A stretch of DNA of 64,000 nt from contig CAZGYE010000001.1 in NCBI GenBank assembly GCA_964530165.1, forward strand, positions 25,937 to 89,936, in the 5' to 3' direction. The notes below the pieces were generated by a model, which made no database searches, had not been told where the DNA came from, and saw nothing but the letters and a program-made list of their open reading frames with translations. The translations under genes were made by a program, and so were the position numbers. Shown here one piece after another: positions 44,529 through 53,398 of this stretch. This DNA is from CAZGYE01 sp964530165. GTDB lineage: Bacteria > Planctomycetota > Planctomycetia > Planctomycetales > Planctomycetaceae. Each line of letters opens with the position of its first letter. The stretch's first letter is position 1.

Positions 44529-47171
44529 TCAAAGCGAGCTGATCCGGGTCGCCGACGTGTGCAGTGTTTGCAAGTAGCTCAGGAACTGCTGCTTGAATTC
44601 TGGAAGCTCGCGATCGAGCCGAACAGCCAAGCCGGGCGGATGCGGGTCCGTACGCAAGTCGCGCAGGTAATCGAGAAGGATTTGTTTGGATTCCGGCGAG
44701 CTGTGCAGCAGGAAGTGCATCCAGGCCCAGGCTTCCTGGTAATCGGTCCGCTGCATCTGTGAGAACTCGTCGAGGCTTTCCAGCCGTTTGATGTCCGGCC
44801 GCCAACCGTTGGCCATCTTATTGGTCAGCCGCTCGACGTAGTCGCTGTTGACTCCGCCGGGGCTTGGGCCGGCCACCTCGAAATACTCGGCCAGGCCCTC
44901 ATCCAGCCAGAGCGGCACGTGCTTGTGACACGAATGCAACAATCCGTGTGTGAATTCGTGCCGCAGATCCTCCTGAATCCGATCGCCCCAAAAGGTGTAG
45001 ACGGCCAGCTTCTCCGGCGTCCCGACGAAATACGCCCGGCGAGGCGGCAATTGCGGATACGTTACCGCGAGATACTGGCGGTAAGCCAGCTCACTGCCGA
45101 AGAGATAGACCACCACCCGCTCGCGGTGGAATGGCAGGTCGAGCGTCGAGGCCACTTGACTGCGCAGTCGCTTGAGGTCCTCGATCAGTGGATGGTCCCC
45201 TCTCAGCTTGAAGTCGCTGAGGACCAGCAACTGGTCGGAGCTGACCGAATGCCTTTTCGGCAGCGCAACCACCTTCTGCCTGACCGCCTGACATCCACCG
45301 CAAGCCCCAACGGCCGCGTGCAGCCCGGCGAGCAGAAACAGACGGCGCGAAATCCTACCGGCAACACACGTCTGAGTGGTCCGATCGTGCTGCTGATTCT
45401 TCATGATTCGGCGCCAGATGAGTTTCCATTCGCGTTTGAATCGGCTGCCGAGATATCGCTTCAGAAACCGCACGCGATGCGTATTGCGCACCCAGCGGCT
45501 TGAGGCAAAAGACGCGTTCAACCTCGCGAGTCCCTCCAGCCTGCGGGTCCGCGAGAGCCGATACCGCTGCTCGAGGGCGGTCAATCCCAGAAACCAAACT
45601 CGGCAGTCGGCCGGATCCTGTGAGACCAGCAGATGATCGCCGGTCGGACGATGGTGGTCGAATCCGCAGCGATGCAGCCGCTCGAACTCGATAGCCAATT
45701 GGTTCGCGTAGCGGCTCAGCCACGATTCTCGACGCGCCGGGCGCAGTCGCCCGAGCGTGACGTTGACGAAAACCGAAAACGGAACAGCACCGGGAATTTG
45801 TTCGGTCAACAGATACTGTTTGCACTGCGGGCCGGCTCGCAGCTCGACGAACAGCAGCGGCCTGGGGGTTCCGATGCCTCGGCGCAGTAGTGCATGTCCC
45901 ACTTCCCACGCCCGGCGCGCGATGGAATCTCGATGGGGCGGCCACCAGACATCGGTGAACGGTGGCGTGTCGATCACTTTGACAAAGCAGTCCGTGCTCT
46001 CCCCGCCCAGATCGACGCGCACGGCGGCAGTCCGTCCGGTCTGCGAGGGCTGGCACCAGTACCGGATGTTTTCGGCGGCGAAGAGTTGCTCGGGACGGTC
46101 GCGGACCTCCTCGAGCCGCCTTTGACACAATTCGGCGACTCCGCGGCAACGCGCTGCGGGTGAATCGGCGATGATCAGTTGCCGATTGCCGCGGGCCCAC
46201 TTGCGGTCTCCCTTTCGATGCGCACGAAACATCGCGCGGCGACAATGGGCTTCAACGTGTCGGACCGCCTGCGAGAAGGCTTTCGAAGAGCCATTTCCCT
46301 TCACCCGTTCGGCCGGTCCGCGTAATGCTTCCCAATAAGCCCGAAAGAACCGCAGGCGATCGGCGGGCGCGGCCTGCTCAAAGGAGTCATTGTTCAGCAG
46401 CGACACGTTTTGCGCAATGCGGCGCATTGTCGGCCTTCGGCCAATGCTCATCGCGTGAAGATCGACAAGCCACAGTCGGACCTCTTCGTCGCAATCGACC
46501 CGAACCGGAATGTTGGCCGCGTGAAGATCACGATGAAACAGCCCCGCCGAGTGTAATCGAGCCGTGAGTCGTCCGAGCTGGACTGCCAACCGCTGCCGTG
46601 GGATCGTTTGCCGGCTCACCGGCCGGCCGGGCGTCGATCCCCGCATCAGTTGATCCAGCCCTTCGACATTTTCGATTGCACGGCTGATGAGAAAGCTGTC
46701 GCAAACAAGCAGGCCAGCAAAGGTGCAGCCCACGGCCACCGGTTGAAACGTAGGAATGCCGACGTCGGCGACCTTCTGAGCGGCGTTCCATTCGTCCAGG
46801 GCAGGGCAGGGTCGAAGGAGGTTTCGCAACAACGCCTGCCAGTCGGCGATCTTGTAGTGTTTCAAATAGAACCGTCCCGACGGCAGATTGAGCCGATAAA
46901 CTGTCCGGTGCCGCCCCGTCTTGACAACTTCCGTACAACCGTTCCGCCGCCATTCGTCCAGACGCAATCCGTCGTCGTCAAAGAGCTCGTCGATCACGTC
47001 CGAGTCGACATCCCAAGCGGTCTGCCCGAAGCGCAGCGAGACGCCTGTGGGGACGTCGCAATGCGGGCCGAAGGTGGCTCGCCGAACTTGAGCGGATGTT
47101 GTTGGATGATCCATTCGTGAAAAACCGCCGAATACTCCCAAAAACGAGTATTTGGGGCAAGACTGGATCAT
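44529..47171 (-). CDS. Kinase + pseudokinase (InaA/LPS-kinase-like) fused in frame to a DUF1570-type metallopeptidase lipoprotein
   Basis: An 880-residue open frame with three parts. Residues about 70-290 form a small-molecule/LPS kinase-like fold with lysine FYLKHYK, catalytic loop HRDLHAANI and LVDLHAMS. Residues about 370-575 form a second copy whose loop reads DHHRPTGDHLLV and whose metal site is VWFLGL, so it looks inactive. From residue 590 (ATG 45404) comes a lipoprotein-like signal ISRRLFLLAGLHAAVGACGGC and a gluzincin HEFTHGLLHSCHKHVPLWLDEGLAEYFE. A cytoplasmic kinase followed by an export signal argues for two products, with the protease started at 45404, though no clear ribosome site precedes it. 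The first ATG overlaps the fmt stop by four bases. Confidence 0.75.
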   Translation of the reverse strand: MIQSCPKYSFLGVFGGFSRMDHPTTSAQVRRATFGPHCDVPTGVSLRFGQTAWDVDSDVIDELFDDDGLRLDEWRRNGCTEVVKTGRHRTVYRLNLPSGRFYLKHYKIADWQALLRNLLRPCPALDEWNAAQKVADVGIPTFQPVAVGCTFAGLLVCDSFLISRAIENVEGLDQLMRGSTPGRPVSRQTIPRQRLAVQLGRLTARLHSAGLFHRDLHAANIPVRVDCDEEVRLWLVDLHAMSIGRRPTMRRIAQNVSLLNNDSFEQAAPADRLRFFRAYWEALRGPAERVKGNGSSKAFSQAVRHVEAHCRRAMFRAHRKGDRKWARGNRQLIIADSPAARCRGVAELCQRRLEEVRDRPEQLFAAENIRYWCQPSQTGRTAAVRVDLGGESTDCFVKVIDTPPFTDVWWPPHRDSIARRAWEVGHALLRRGIGTPRPLLFVELRAGPQCKQYLLTEQIPGAVPFSVFVNVTLGRLRPARRESWLSRYANQLAIEFERLHRCGFDHHRPTGDHLLVSQDPADCRVWFLGLTALEQRYRLSRTRRLEGLARLNASFASSRWVRNTHRVRFLKRYLGSRFKREWKLIWRRIMKNQQHDRTTQTCVAGRISRRLFLLAGLHAAVGACGGCQAVRQKVVALPKRHSVSSDQLLVLSDFKLRGDHPLIEDLKRLRSQVASTLDLPFHRERVVVYLFGSELAYRQYLAVTYPQLPPRRAYFVGTPEKLAVYTFWGDRIQEDLRHEFTHGLLHSCHKHVPLWLDEGLAEYFEVAGPSPGGVNSDYVERLTNKMANGWRPDIKRLESLDEFSQMQRTDYQEAWAWMHFLLHSSPESKQILLDYLRDLRTDPHPPGLAVRLDRELPEFKQQFLSYLQTLHTSATRISSL

Positions 47172-48139
47172 TTGACGGTGGGGGCAGGGGACGGGGACAT
47201 CCGCTCGCCGAGGGGCGCCGGATGTCCACAGAGGAACTCGGCTGTCGTCATCGCCCGTTTTCCCTCGGGGCGCAGACGTATGAGTTCGAGGGCTCCGCTG
47301 CCGGTCTGAACGACCAGTCGGCGGCTGTCGGCCAGAATGATGGCGCCGGGCGGCGCATCGACGGAGACATCGGCGGGTTCGACGTCCAGGACGATCAGCC
47401 GTATCGGTTTGCCGCCGGGGGGTGACAGGAATGTAAACGAATTGGGCCAGGGCTGCATCGCGCGGACGTGCCAGCCGATTTCCTCTGCCGATCTGCTCCA
47501 GTCGATCGCTCCTGCCGATTTCTTCAGACGGGGCGCTCGTGTGACTTGTTCAGCATCTTGCGGAATTGGCTTGGTGGTCCCGGCGTCGATCTGATCGATC
47601 ACCCGCACGCAGAGAGGAACGGACAACAGGGCCAACCGCTCTAGAAGCTCTCCCGAGGTTTCTTTCGGGCCGATCGGCGTCTTTTCGACCCCGAGAATCC
47701 GTCCGGCGTCCAATTTTGGCTCGACTTGAAAGATGGTGACGCCAGTCTCGGTTTCGCCGTTCCAAATCGCGTATTGCACCGGCGCCGCGCCGCGGTACTT
47801 GGGCAACAGCGACGCATGCACGTTGACGGCTCCCAGCCGCGGTGTCTGCAACAGCTCCGGCGAGAGGATTTGCCCGTAGGCCGCCACGACGCACAAATCG
47901 GCGTTCAACGCCCGCAATTCATCGAGCTGTTGTGGTCCGTTGACGTTGTCCGGCTGGAATACGGGTGTGCCCTGTTCCAGGGCGGCATCCTTCAGCGGAT
48001 GCGGATGCCGATGATGACCCGACCCCTTCCGGTCCGGCTGCGTGAACAGGCCGACGACTTCGTGGGCCGTCTCGTACAGACCGCGCAGCGTCGGCAGCGC
48101 AAATGTGCCGGTTCCCATCATCACCAGTCGCAACGCCAC
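47168..48139 (-). CDS. fmt: Methionyl-tRNA formyltransferase
   Basis: Formylates initiator Met-tRNA with 10-formyltetrahydrofolate. The 323-residue product starts at GTG 48139 with GGGAG nine bases upstream; the open frame before it is repeat-derived. Motifs: LRLVMMGTGTFALPTL, the catalytic Asn-x-His in AVNVHASLLPKYRGAAPVQ, Asp in KLDAGRIL, and the C-terminal OB-like domain. It is in the def-fmt pairing common in bacteria, though a 213-bp repeat island separates them. The following kinase gene overlaps its stop (ATGA). Confidence 0.93.
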   Translation of the reverse strand: MALRLVMMGTGTFALPTLRGLYETAHEVVGLFTQPDRKGSGHHRHPHPLKDAALEQGTPVFQPDNVNGPQQLDELRALNADLCVVAAYGQILSPELLQTPRLGAVNVHASLLPKYRGAAPVQYAIWNGETETGVTIFQVEPKLDAGRILGVEKTPIGPKETSGELLERLALLSVPLCVRVIDQIDAGTTKPIPQDAEQVTRAPRLKKSAGAIDWSRSAEEIGWHVRAMQPWPNSFTFLSPPGGKPIRLIVLDVEPADVSVDAPPGAIILADSRRLVVQTGSGALELIRLRPEGKRAMTTAEFLCGHPAPLGERMSPSPAPTVK

Positions 48140-48170
48140 GACGTTTGCTCCCGAGTACCTGACAGCTCTT

Positions 48171-48383
48171 GTGGGGCAGGCTTTCCAGCCTGCCATTGCC
48201 GATCGATCGATCTGGAAAGCCTACGATCACCGATTGAGCGAGATGGAAAGCCTACGATCACCGATTGAGCGAGATGGAAAGCCTACTATCACCGATTGAG
48301 CGAGATGGAAAGCCTACTATCACCGATTGAGCGAGATGGAAAGCCTACGATGACCGATCGGCAGGCTGGAAAGCCTGCCCCAC
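48171..48383. repeat. Repeat island: 24-bp inverted ends around five 31-bp units
   Basis: Perfect inverted 24-base arms at 48171-48194 and 48360-48383, each itself palindromic around GGCAGGCTTTCCAGCCTGCC. Between them five 31-base units start at 48213, 48244, 48275, 48306 and 48337 (TGGAAAGCCTACGATCACCG and so on), differing by single bases. The left arm is identical to 8435-8458 in pabB. It lies between def and fmt. Units abut with no unique spacers, so it is not a CRISPR. Confidence 0.95.
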
Positions 48384-48391
48384 ACTCGCGG

Positions 48392-48970
48392 TCACTGCTG
48401 TGGTTGCAGTTCGCGCAACCGTCGTTGGATCTCATCGTCGCCGGGAATCTTGTTGTTTGCTTGCTGCCGGCGAAAATGCGCTTCAAAATCGTTGAGGATG
48501 GGCTCCACTTCGCGACGTGCCGATTCGCTCATGCGGTCGGTGAACAGCACCCCATCCAAATGATCGACCTCATGCTGAACCGCCCGGCCTTTGAGGTCGT
48601 TGAACGTCATCTCGAAACCGAGTCCCTCCAGGTCGAACGCTTCGACGCGAATCTCTTCCGCCCGGCGAACCGGGCCGTAGAGTTCCGGCAGACTCAGACA
48701 GCCCTCCTCGCCCTCGACGCTCCCTTTACGCTGGATGATCTCCGGATTGATGAAGACGTATTCTTCATCCTTCTGTTCACGATCGGAGGTCACGTTGACC
48801 ACAAACAATCGGTAGGGGAGGGCCACCTGGTTTGCCGCCAAACCGATGCCCTGTTTTTCGTACATCAACTCGAACATCTGACGGACCGTTGTCCGCAGTT
48901 GCGAGGTGATGGCGGTCACCGGCTTTGACTTCCAGCGTAATGCAGGATGCGGATAGTGAACGATTTTCAT
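48392..48970 (-). CDS. def: Peptide deformylase
   Basis: Metallohydrolase that removes the formyl group from nascent N-termini. The start at 48970 opens MKIVHYPHPALRWKSKPV. The 192-residue product shows all three family motifs: GIGLAANQV, EGCLSLPE (metal-binding Cys) and QHEVDHLDG (two His ligands and catalytic Glu). The C-terminal tail (RRQQANNKIPGDDEIQRRLREL) is charged and longer than in the E. coli enzyme. It is upstream of fmt on the same strand, separated by the repeat island. Confidence 0.96.
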   Translation of the reverse strand: MKIVHYPHPALRWKSKPVTAITSQLRTTVRQMFELMYEKQGIGLAANQVALPYRLFVVNVTSDREQKDEEYVFINPEIIQRKGSVEGEEGCLSLPELYGPVRRAEEIRVEAFDLEGLGFEMTFNDLKGRAVQHEVDHLDGVLFTDRMSESARREVEPILNDFEAHFRRQQANNKIPGDDEIQRRLRELQPQQ

Positions 48971-49187
48971 CTGTGTTCGCACACACCCAAAAGCTTCGCT
49001 TTCAACGCCCGTCGAGATTATACGTGTCTGAGAGCCAATGGTCGAGGCATAACAGAACCACCGGTGGCACGTGGAATGTCGTGTCTCAGACGACGACGCA
49101 CCGTCACACACGGACGCAGAATCAGCGTCCGCGGGGCGTAGGAGCCTCGGTTGTCGCCGGGACGTTCTCCACCGCCTTGACCGATCC

Positions 49188-49526
49188 CTAGTACGTCGGC
49201 AGCGATTCCAACGGTCCCGTGGCGGCTGGCTGATAACCGGCCGTGTAAGCGGTCGGCCGCGAAGCGATCACGGGAAATGCTCCCGGGATGCCAGCCTGCA
49301 TGGTGTCGTAACTGCTGTGGTAAGCGCCCTGGGGCGGAATCACGGTTCCGGGATAGGTTCCCGGTGCGCCGAGAGTAGCTGGGGGGCAGCCTGCCGGACC
49401 ACAACCACCCCCAAAGCCGCCAAAACCGTAGCCACCGGGTCCGCAACCGTACGGAAACAAACAGTGACAACCGACGGTCGAACCGAGCATTGCGACACCC
49501 ACTAGCAGAAGAGCAAATCTTCTCAT
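49188..49526 (-). CDS. Small Gly/Pro/Tyr-rich lipoprotein
   Basis: A 112-residue protein with a lipoprotein signal (FALLLVGVAMLGSTVGC, lipobox-like TVGC), then a Gly-rich segment with four cysteines (YGCGPGGYGFGGFGGGCGPAGC) and a Pro/Ala/Thr/Tyr-rich tail. GGAAAGGAAATCGCG precedes the ATG. Small secreted proteins of this composition are common in planctomycetes with no known role. The frame of a doubtful upstream ORF ends overlapping its ATG. Confidence 0.65.
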   Translation of the reverse strand: MRRFALLLVGVAMLGSTVGCHCLFPYGCGPGGYGFGGFGGGCGPAGCPPATLGAPGTYPGTVIPPQGAYHSSYDTMQAGIPGAFPVIASRPTAYTAGYQPAATGPLESLPTY

Positions 49527-49867
49527 CGCGATTTCCTTTCCAAAGCCGAAAAGAGTTCTGGATTCTTGTTATTCCGGTACCCCCACCGATCTGGACACCC
49601 AAGCAACCCGTCTCGTAGAAAAGCCACGCCGCTTTCGCAGACGGTCATTCCGCCGGGGTCGATCCAGGTCAATGAAACAGTTGTAGGATAGAGAGTTGCG
49701 ACTTGTTCGTGAGGGACAAATCCGCGCGACCGGGCCGTAGATTTTTTCAGCTCGGTGACGGCGGGTCGAACAATAGGAGGTTTCTCTGGACCAGTCAACA
49801 CGAGTTTGGCAAAGATTCTGGCCCAGGCCGTTCGCCGCTGAAGTGATCGAAGCGCCTCACAGTGCCT
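49527..49867. other. Intergenic region, one doubtful small ORF
   Basis: 341 bases, AT-richer than the flanks. A minus-strand frame of 92 codons (49801-49523, TTG start) ends with ATGA over the next start codon, but it has no ribosome site and no recognisable features, so I do not call it a gene. Confidence 0.5.
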
Positions 49868-50377
49868 TCACGTAGACCACGAGCATCGTTGGTTGCTCGG
49901 GTCTGCCTCGCCATTCTGCTCTCCGAACGGCAGATGAGGATGCTGCGGCTGATGATGATGCGTCGCAGGCTGGTCTGCGGGCGGGCTGCCGTCGTGAGAG
50001 GTGCTCTCGGTCGGTGGCTGCTGCGTCACAGCCACCCAGGCGTCCCGATGCATCTGAAGAATTGTCAGCGCATCGCGAACGAGTTGGGAATTGCGCTCCA
50101 GATCGGCCTGAACGAGGTTCCGATAGACAAAGACGAACAGCGCCTTCAGTTGATCGACGAGTTCTGGCGCGTGCTGGGGATCGAGTCCGGAGATCAATTC
50201 GCCGACGAAGTCTCGGCTGGAGTTTAGAGCAGCGTGGGCCGTTTCGTAATCCTTTTCGTCGATGGCCGTCTCGGCGTACTTCGCGAATCGGATCGCGCCG
50301 TCGAGCACCATCAGATGTAACTGGTGCGGCTGGGCCGTCATCACGCGCGTTTCGAGATATTCGTTTTGTGGCGTCAA
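49868..50377 (-). CDS. fliS: Flagellar export chaperone FliS
   Basis: Binds the C-terminus of flagellin in the cytoplasm and keeps it from polymerising before export. The four-helix core is recognisable: MTPQNEYLETRVMTAQPHQLHLMVLDGAIRF (start helix), DFVGELISGLD and LFVFVYRNLVQADLERN. The protein has 169 residues instead of about 130 because of a C-terminal tail rich in His, Gln and Pro (HHHQPQHPHLPFGEQ). It is last in the run flagellin-fliD-fliS on this strand, 52 bases after fliD. Confidence 0.92.
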   Translation of the reverse strand: MTPQNEYLETRVMTAQPHQLHLMVLDGAIRFAKYAETAIDEKDYETAHAALNSSRDFVGELISGLDPQHAPELVDQLKALFVFVYRNLVQADLERNSQLVRDALTILQMHRDAWVAVTQQPPTESTSHDGSPPADQPATHHHQPQHPHLPFGEQNGEADPSNQRCSWST

Positions 50378-50429
50378 CGCGGTACTCCTTTGAGCAAAGA
50401 ACCGAGTCTGCTGTTGTTGTCCTTGGGAA

Positions 50430-53219
50430 CTATGAGATTCCCTTACCGATCGCGTTCATTGCGAGCGGAGAAATGACGGAAATGGCCTGCTGTTGCGAGG
50501 ACAACGCTCCCAGGGCGTTTTCCATGTTGGTGAACTCCCGCAGCAACCGCTCGCGCCTGACGAGAAGAATCTCATCCAGATGCTCGATGCGTGCGGTGAG
50601 TGAGTCGACCGACTCCTGCAGCGCGTTTTTCTCCAGGGCCAAGGAGCCGGTAAAGGGATCGGTGAACGAATCGAGGGTTTGTTTCGCGAGCTGGGCAAAC
50701 CCGAAATCCGCCGGGTCGCCCGCAGCGTCCTGAAGAAAGAAATCGGCGACGGCCTGTGGATTCTCCGCGAGGGCGGTGGTCAGTTGATTGCTGTCCAGAG
50801 ACAGCTTACCGCCGAGTCCGATGCGGACCCCCAAATCGGCGAGCGAACGCACGGAATCGTCGGGCGAGAGTGACTGCCGGTTGATCAGGGAATCGAGCCG
50901 GCTCCGGATCCGCAGCACGATTCCCTCGCCCTGCAACACGCCGCGTTTGTTCGTCTCCGAATCGAACTTTGTCAGCGCGGCCGCGTTGTCGAGGAACGCA
51001 TTGTAACCGTCGATAAAGCTCGTCAGCGTTTCCTGAATCCGGCCCGTATTACGGGAGACGGTCACTTCGGCAATCTGATCGCCGGGGCTGCGGATTTCGA
51101 CGTCGAGCCCGGTGACGACCGAGTCGAAATTGTCCGTACCGGATGAAACCAGGAACCCCGTCTCGACGTTTCTGCCCACTCGCAGCAACGCGTCCTGTCC
51201 CAGCACCTGGGTGGAAAAGCCGAGGCCGAGGCCGCCGTCGTCAATGACCAACCGGCCGGCATCACCCGAGGTCGTTGCCGTCAACGACAACCGTTTCGAA
51301 TTGAACGCCGAGCCGTCGTCGAACGTCCCGGCGGTGACGAAGGCGCCGGCGGCGTTGATCTTTTGAACGAGGTCGTCGAGCGTGTCTGTGGCTTGGACCT
51401 CAACAATTGTCGCCAGTCGGCTCGAAATGCGAGAGGTCCCGTCGCCCGGGTCGACGCCGGTTCCCAGGATGCGCAGATCGGCGGCCGTCGTCGAACCCGA
51501 TTCTTGCACCTGCAGGGCGCCGCTCCCGCCGGATGAGTCGATCAGAACGAAACCGTCTCCCGTTTCATTCAATTGGGCCCTCACGTTGAAACCGGCCACT
51601 GCAGACGTGGCTGCGTTGATCCGCTGGATGACGTCGCCGAGATTGGAAACGAGACTGCTGATAGAGACGGTCACTTGCTCTGCGTTCGAATTGGTCATCA
51701 CAAACGAACCGTTGGCGATCCCGCCGCCGTCGGGGGCGTAGTTGTCGATCTGGGTTGCTTCGTTGACGGTGCGCAAGTTGAGCGATCCGGAGTCGATCGA
51801 ATCAACGGCCGCGTCCACCGCGATGCCCAATTGGGCGGCCAGCGTGCTGCCAGCTTCATCCGCGATGATCACATTGGAGGCGGTCGCCGCGGAGGTGTCC
51901 CTGATAACGATACCCGTGCCGGTGTCGTTGATGCGGGCGCTGAGTTGGAGCTTGGTCCCGCCGGCGTCCTCGGCGGCGTTGACGGCGTTGATGACTTCGC
52001 CGAGCGACTCGACGCCGGTCAGGTCGATGGTGGCGGTGGTCCCGCTGCGGTCGGTCAGTGTGATCTGGCCCGTCTGGAGAATGCCCTGTCCGCCGCGAAG
52101 ATTCCTGAGCAGAACGGAGTTCAAGCCGGCCAGCAGTCGAGTGCCGGTGATTTGGCCGCCTACCGCGGCCGCGTCGAGACCGAGTTGGTGAACGACTGAC
52201 GCGCCATTCGCGTCCTCGACGCTGAAAGTTCCGCTGCCTCCGGTGAGGTCGGTCAGTTCCAGATGCCCGTTCACCAACGCCGAGGAGACCTTGCCCCCAT
52301 TGTCGGCGTGGTTGTTGACCCGATTGATGACGTCGTTTAACGTGGCGGCGCCGTCCAGGTCGATCGCCAGCACCGTGGCGTCGGAGAGCGTGATCTGAAT
52401 GTCGGCATCGGTGTCGCCGGCGGCCTCCAGCAGCCGGACCGTGTTGCCGTCGTTGATTTGCGTGAGGGTGAAATCCCCTGTGACACTATAGATTGCATTC
52501 CCGGAGAGTGTCGATGCGGCGATGGTCTTGCCGATGCCCAGGTCCTCGGCTGCGTGAGAGCCGGAGAGGTCGACGACGCTGAGATCGAAAGCCGTGCTGC
52601 CGGTCGTGTCGGTCAGGACGATTCGATCGTCGGCTGTGCCGGCGACGACGGAGATTCCTGTGCTGTTGTTGATCGCATCGAGGACGTCGTTGAGGGTGTA
52701 GGCATTGGCAAGGTTAACGTCGGCGCTTTGGCCGCTACGGTCCGTGATCCGCACGACGCCGCGGCGAATCCCGTTGCCGCCGTTCAGAGAGCTGAGCAGC
52801 GTCGGCTGTTCGAGCTGTCCGCCTGTGGCGATCGTGAGTGTTCCAGTTCCCATGGTTTGCTGAAGGGTGTTGGCGAACCCTTTCGAAATGACTTCGTGGG
52901 TCGTGGCGGAACGGATCGCCTGAAACTGGTATGTTCCCTCGACGGCATCCGAGTTCGTGGTGGCCCGAATTTGTGTCGTGTCACTGTTGTCCGCCGCAAA
53001 AGAGTTGAAGGTGCTCTCGAGGTCGAGCCATCCGATCGCAGTGCTTAGCGACAGCAGGTTGGCTTCCAATGTGCTCAACCCGTCTTCGACGGCCTGAAAA
53101 CCTTTCGCGCGCTGTTCCATGCGCACAGCCGGCGCCCGCTGCGCGGAGATCAGCGAGTCGACGACACCGGCAATATCGATGCCGCTGATCAATCCAACGC
53201 TGGTTGCCAGCCTCGTCAT
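50430..53219 (-). CDS. fliD: Flagellar hook-associated protein 2 (filament cap)
   Basis: Forms the cap under which flagellin assembles. The N-terminus MTRLATSVGLISGIDIAGVVDSLI and the C-terminus (VTVSRNTGRIQETLTSFIDGYNAF; LGVRIGLGGKLSLDSNQL) are typical of FliD. At 929 residues it is about twice the enteric length: the middle carries four to five modules of the flagellin-IN type, each with a GxxxLTDRSG-like strand and a LNDVIxxINN helix. GAGGTGCGCAG precedes the ATG. Located between flagellin and fliS. Confidence 0.92.
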   Translation of the reverse strand: MTRLATSVGLISGIDIAGVVDSLISAQRAPAVRMEQRAKGFQAVEDGLSTLEANLLSLSTAIGWLDLESTFNSFAADNSDTTQIRATTNSDAVEGTYQFQAIRSATTHEVISKGFANTLQQTMGTGTLTIATGGQLEQPTLLSSLNGGNGIRRGVVRITDRSGQSADVNLANAYTLNDVLDAINNSTGISVVAGTADDRIVLTDTTGSTAFDLSVVDLSGSHAAEDLGIGKTIAASTLSGNAIYSVTGDFTLTQINDGNTVRLLEAAGDTDADIQITLSDATVLAIDLDGAATLNDVINRVNNHADNGGKVSSALVNGHLELTDLTGGSGTFSVEDANGASVVHQLGLDAAAVGGQITGTRLLAGLNSVLLRNLRGGQGILQTGQITLTDRSGTTATIDLTGVESLGEVINAVNAAEDAGGTKLQLSARINDTGTGIVIRDTSAATASNVIIADEAGSTLAAQLGIAVDAAVDSIDSGSLNLRTVNEATQIDNYAPDGGGIANGSFVMTNSNAEQVTVSISSLVSNLGDVIQRINAATSAVAGFNVRAQLNETGDGFVLIDSSGGSGALQVQESGSTTAADLRILGTGVDPGDGTSRISSRLATIVEVQATDTLDDLVQKINAAGAFVTAGTFDDGSAFNSKRLSLTATTSGDAGRLVIDDGGLGLGFSTQVLGQDALLRVGRNVETGFLVSSGTDNFDSVVTGLDVEIRSPGDQIAEVTVSRNTGRIQETLTSFIDGYNAFLDNAAALTKFDSETNKRGVLQGEGIVLRIRSRLDSLINRQSLSPDDSVRSLADLGVRIGLGGKLSLDSNQLTTALAENPQAVADFFLQDAAGDPADFGFAQLAKQTLDSFTDPFTGSLALEKNALQESVDSLTARIEHLDEILLVRRERLLREFTNMENALGALSSQQQAISVISPLAMNAIGKGIS

Positions 53220-53336
53220 CTGCGCACCTCACCACTCTCGGCGCGTCCAGCGCGCAAACCGATCACGCATTGGCACCGCCACTAGGTTGGTATCGGTTCA
53301 ACGAAACTGATTGCTTGAGCGATCTCGCCGTGGATG

Positions 53337-53369
53337 AAAAAATCCCAGAGGGCTTCCCCTCCGGGATTT
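53337..53369 (-). terminator. Rho-independent terminator of the flagellin gene
   Basis: On the minus strand AAATCCCGGAGGGGAAGCCC then TCTGGGATTTTTT, an 11-12 bp stem with one imperfection and a T6 run, about 30 bases after the flagellin stop. It would separate flagellin from fliD transcription. Confidence 0.85.
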
Positions 53370-53398
53370 CGGGGTAGATCTGTCAAGTTCCTCACAGC

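Noticed and set aside
48213..48367. CRISPR array
   Set aside because: The 31-base units abut without variable spacers, and no cas genes are present.
49523..49801. Minus-strand ORF of 92 codons overlapping the start of the small lipoprotein gene
   Set aside because: TTG start without ribosome site and no recognisable features. The ATGA overlap with the next gene is suggestive but could be chance.
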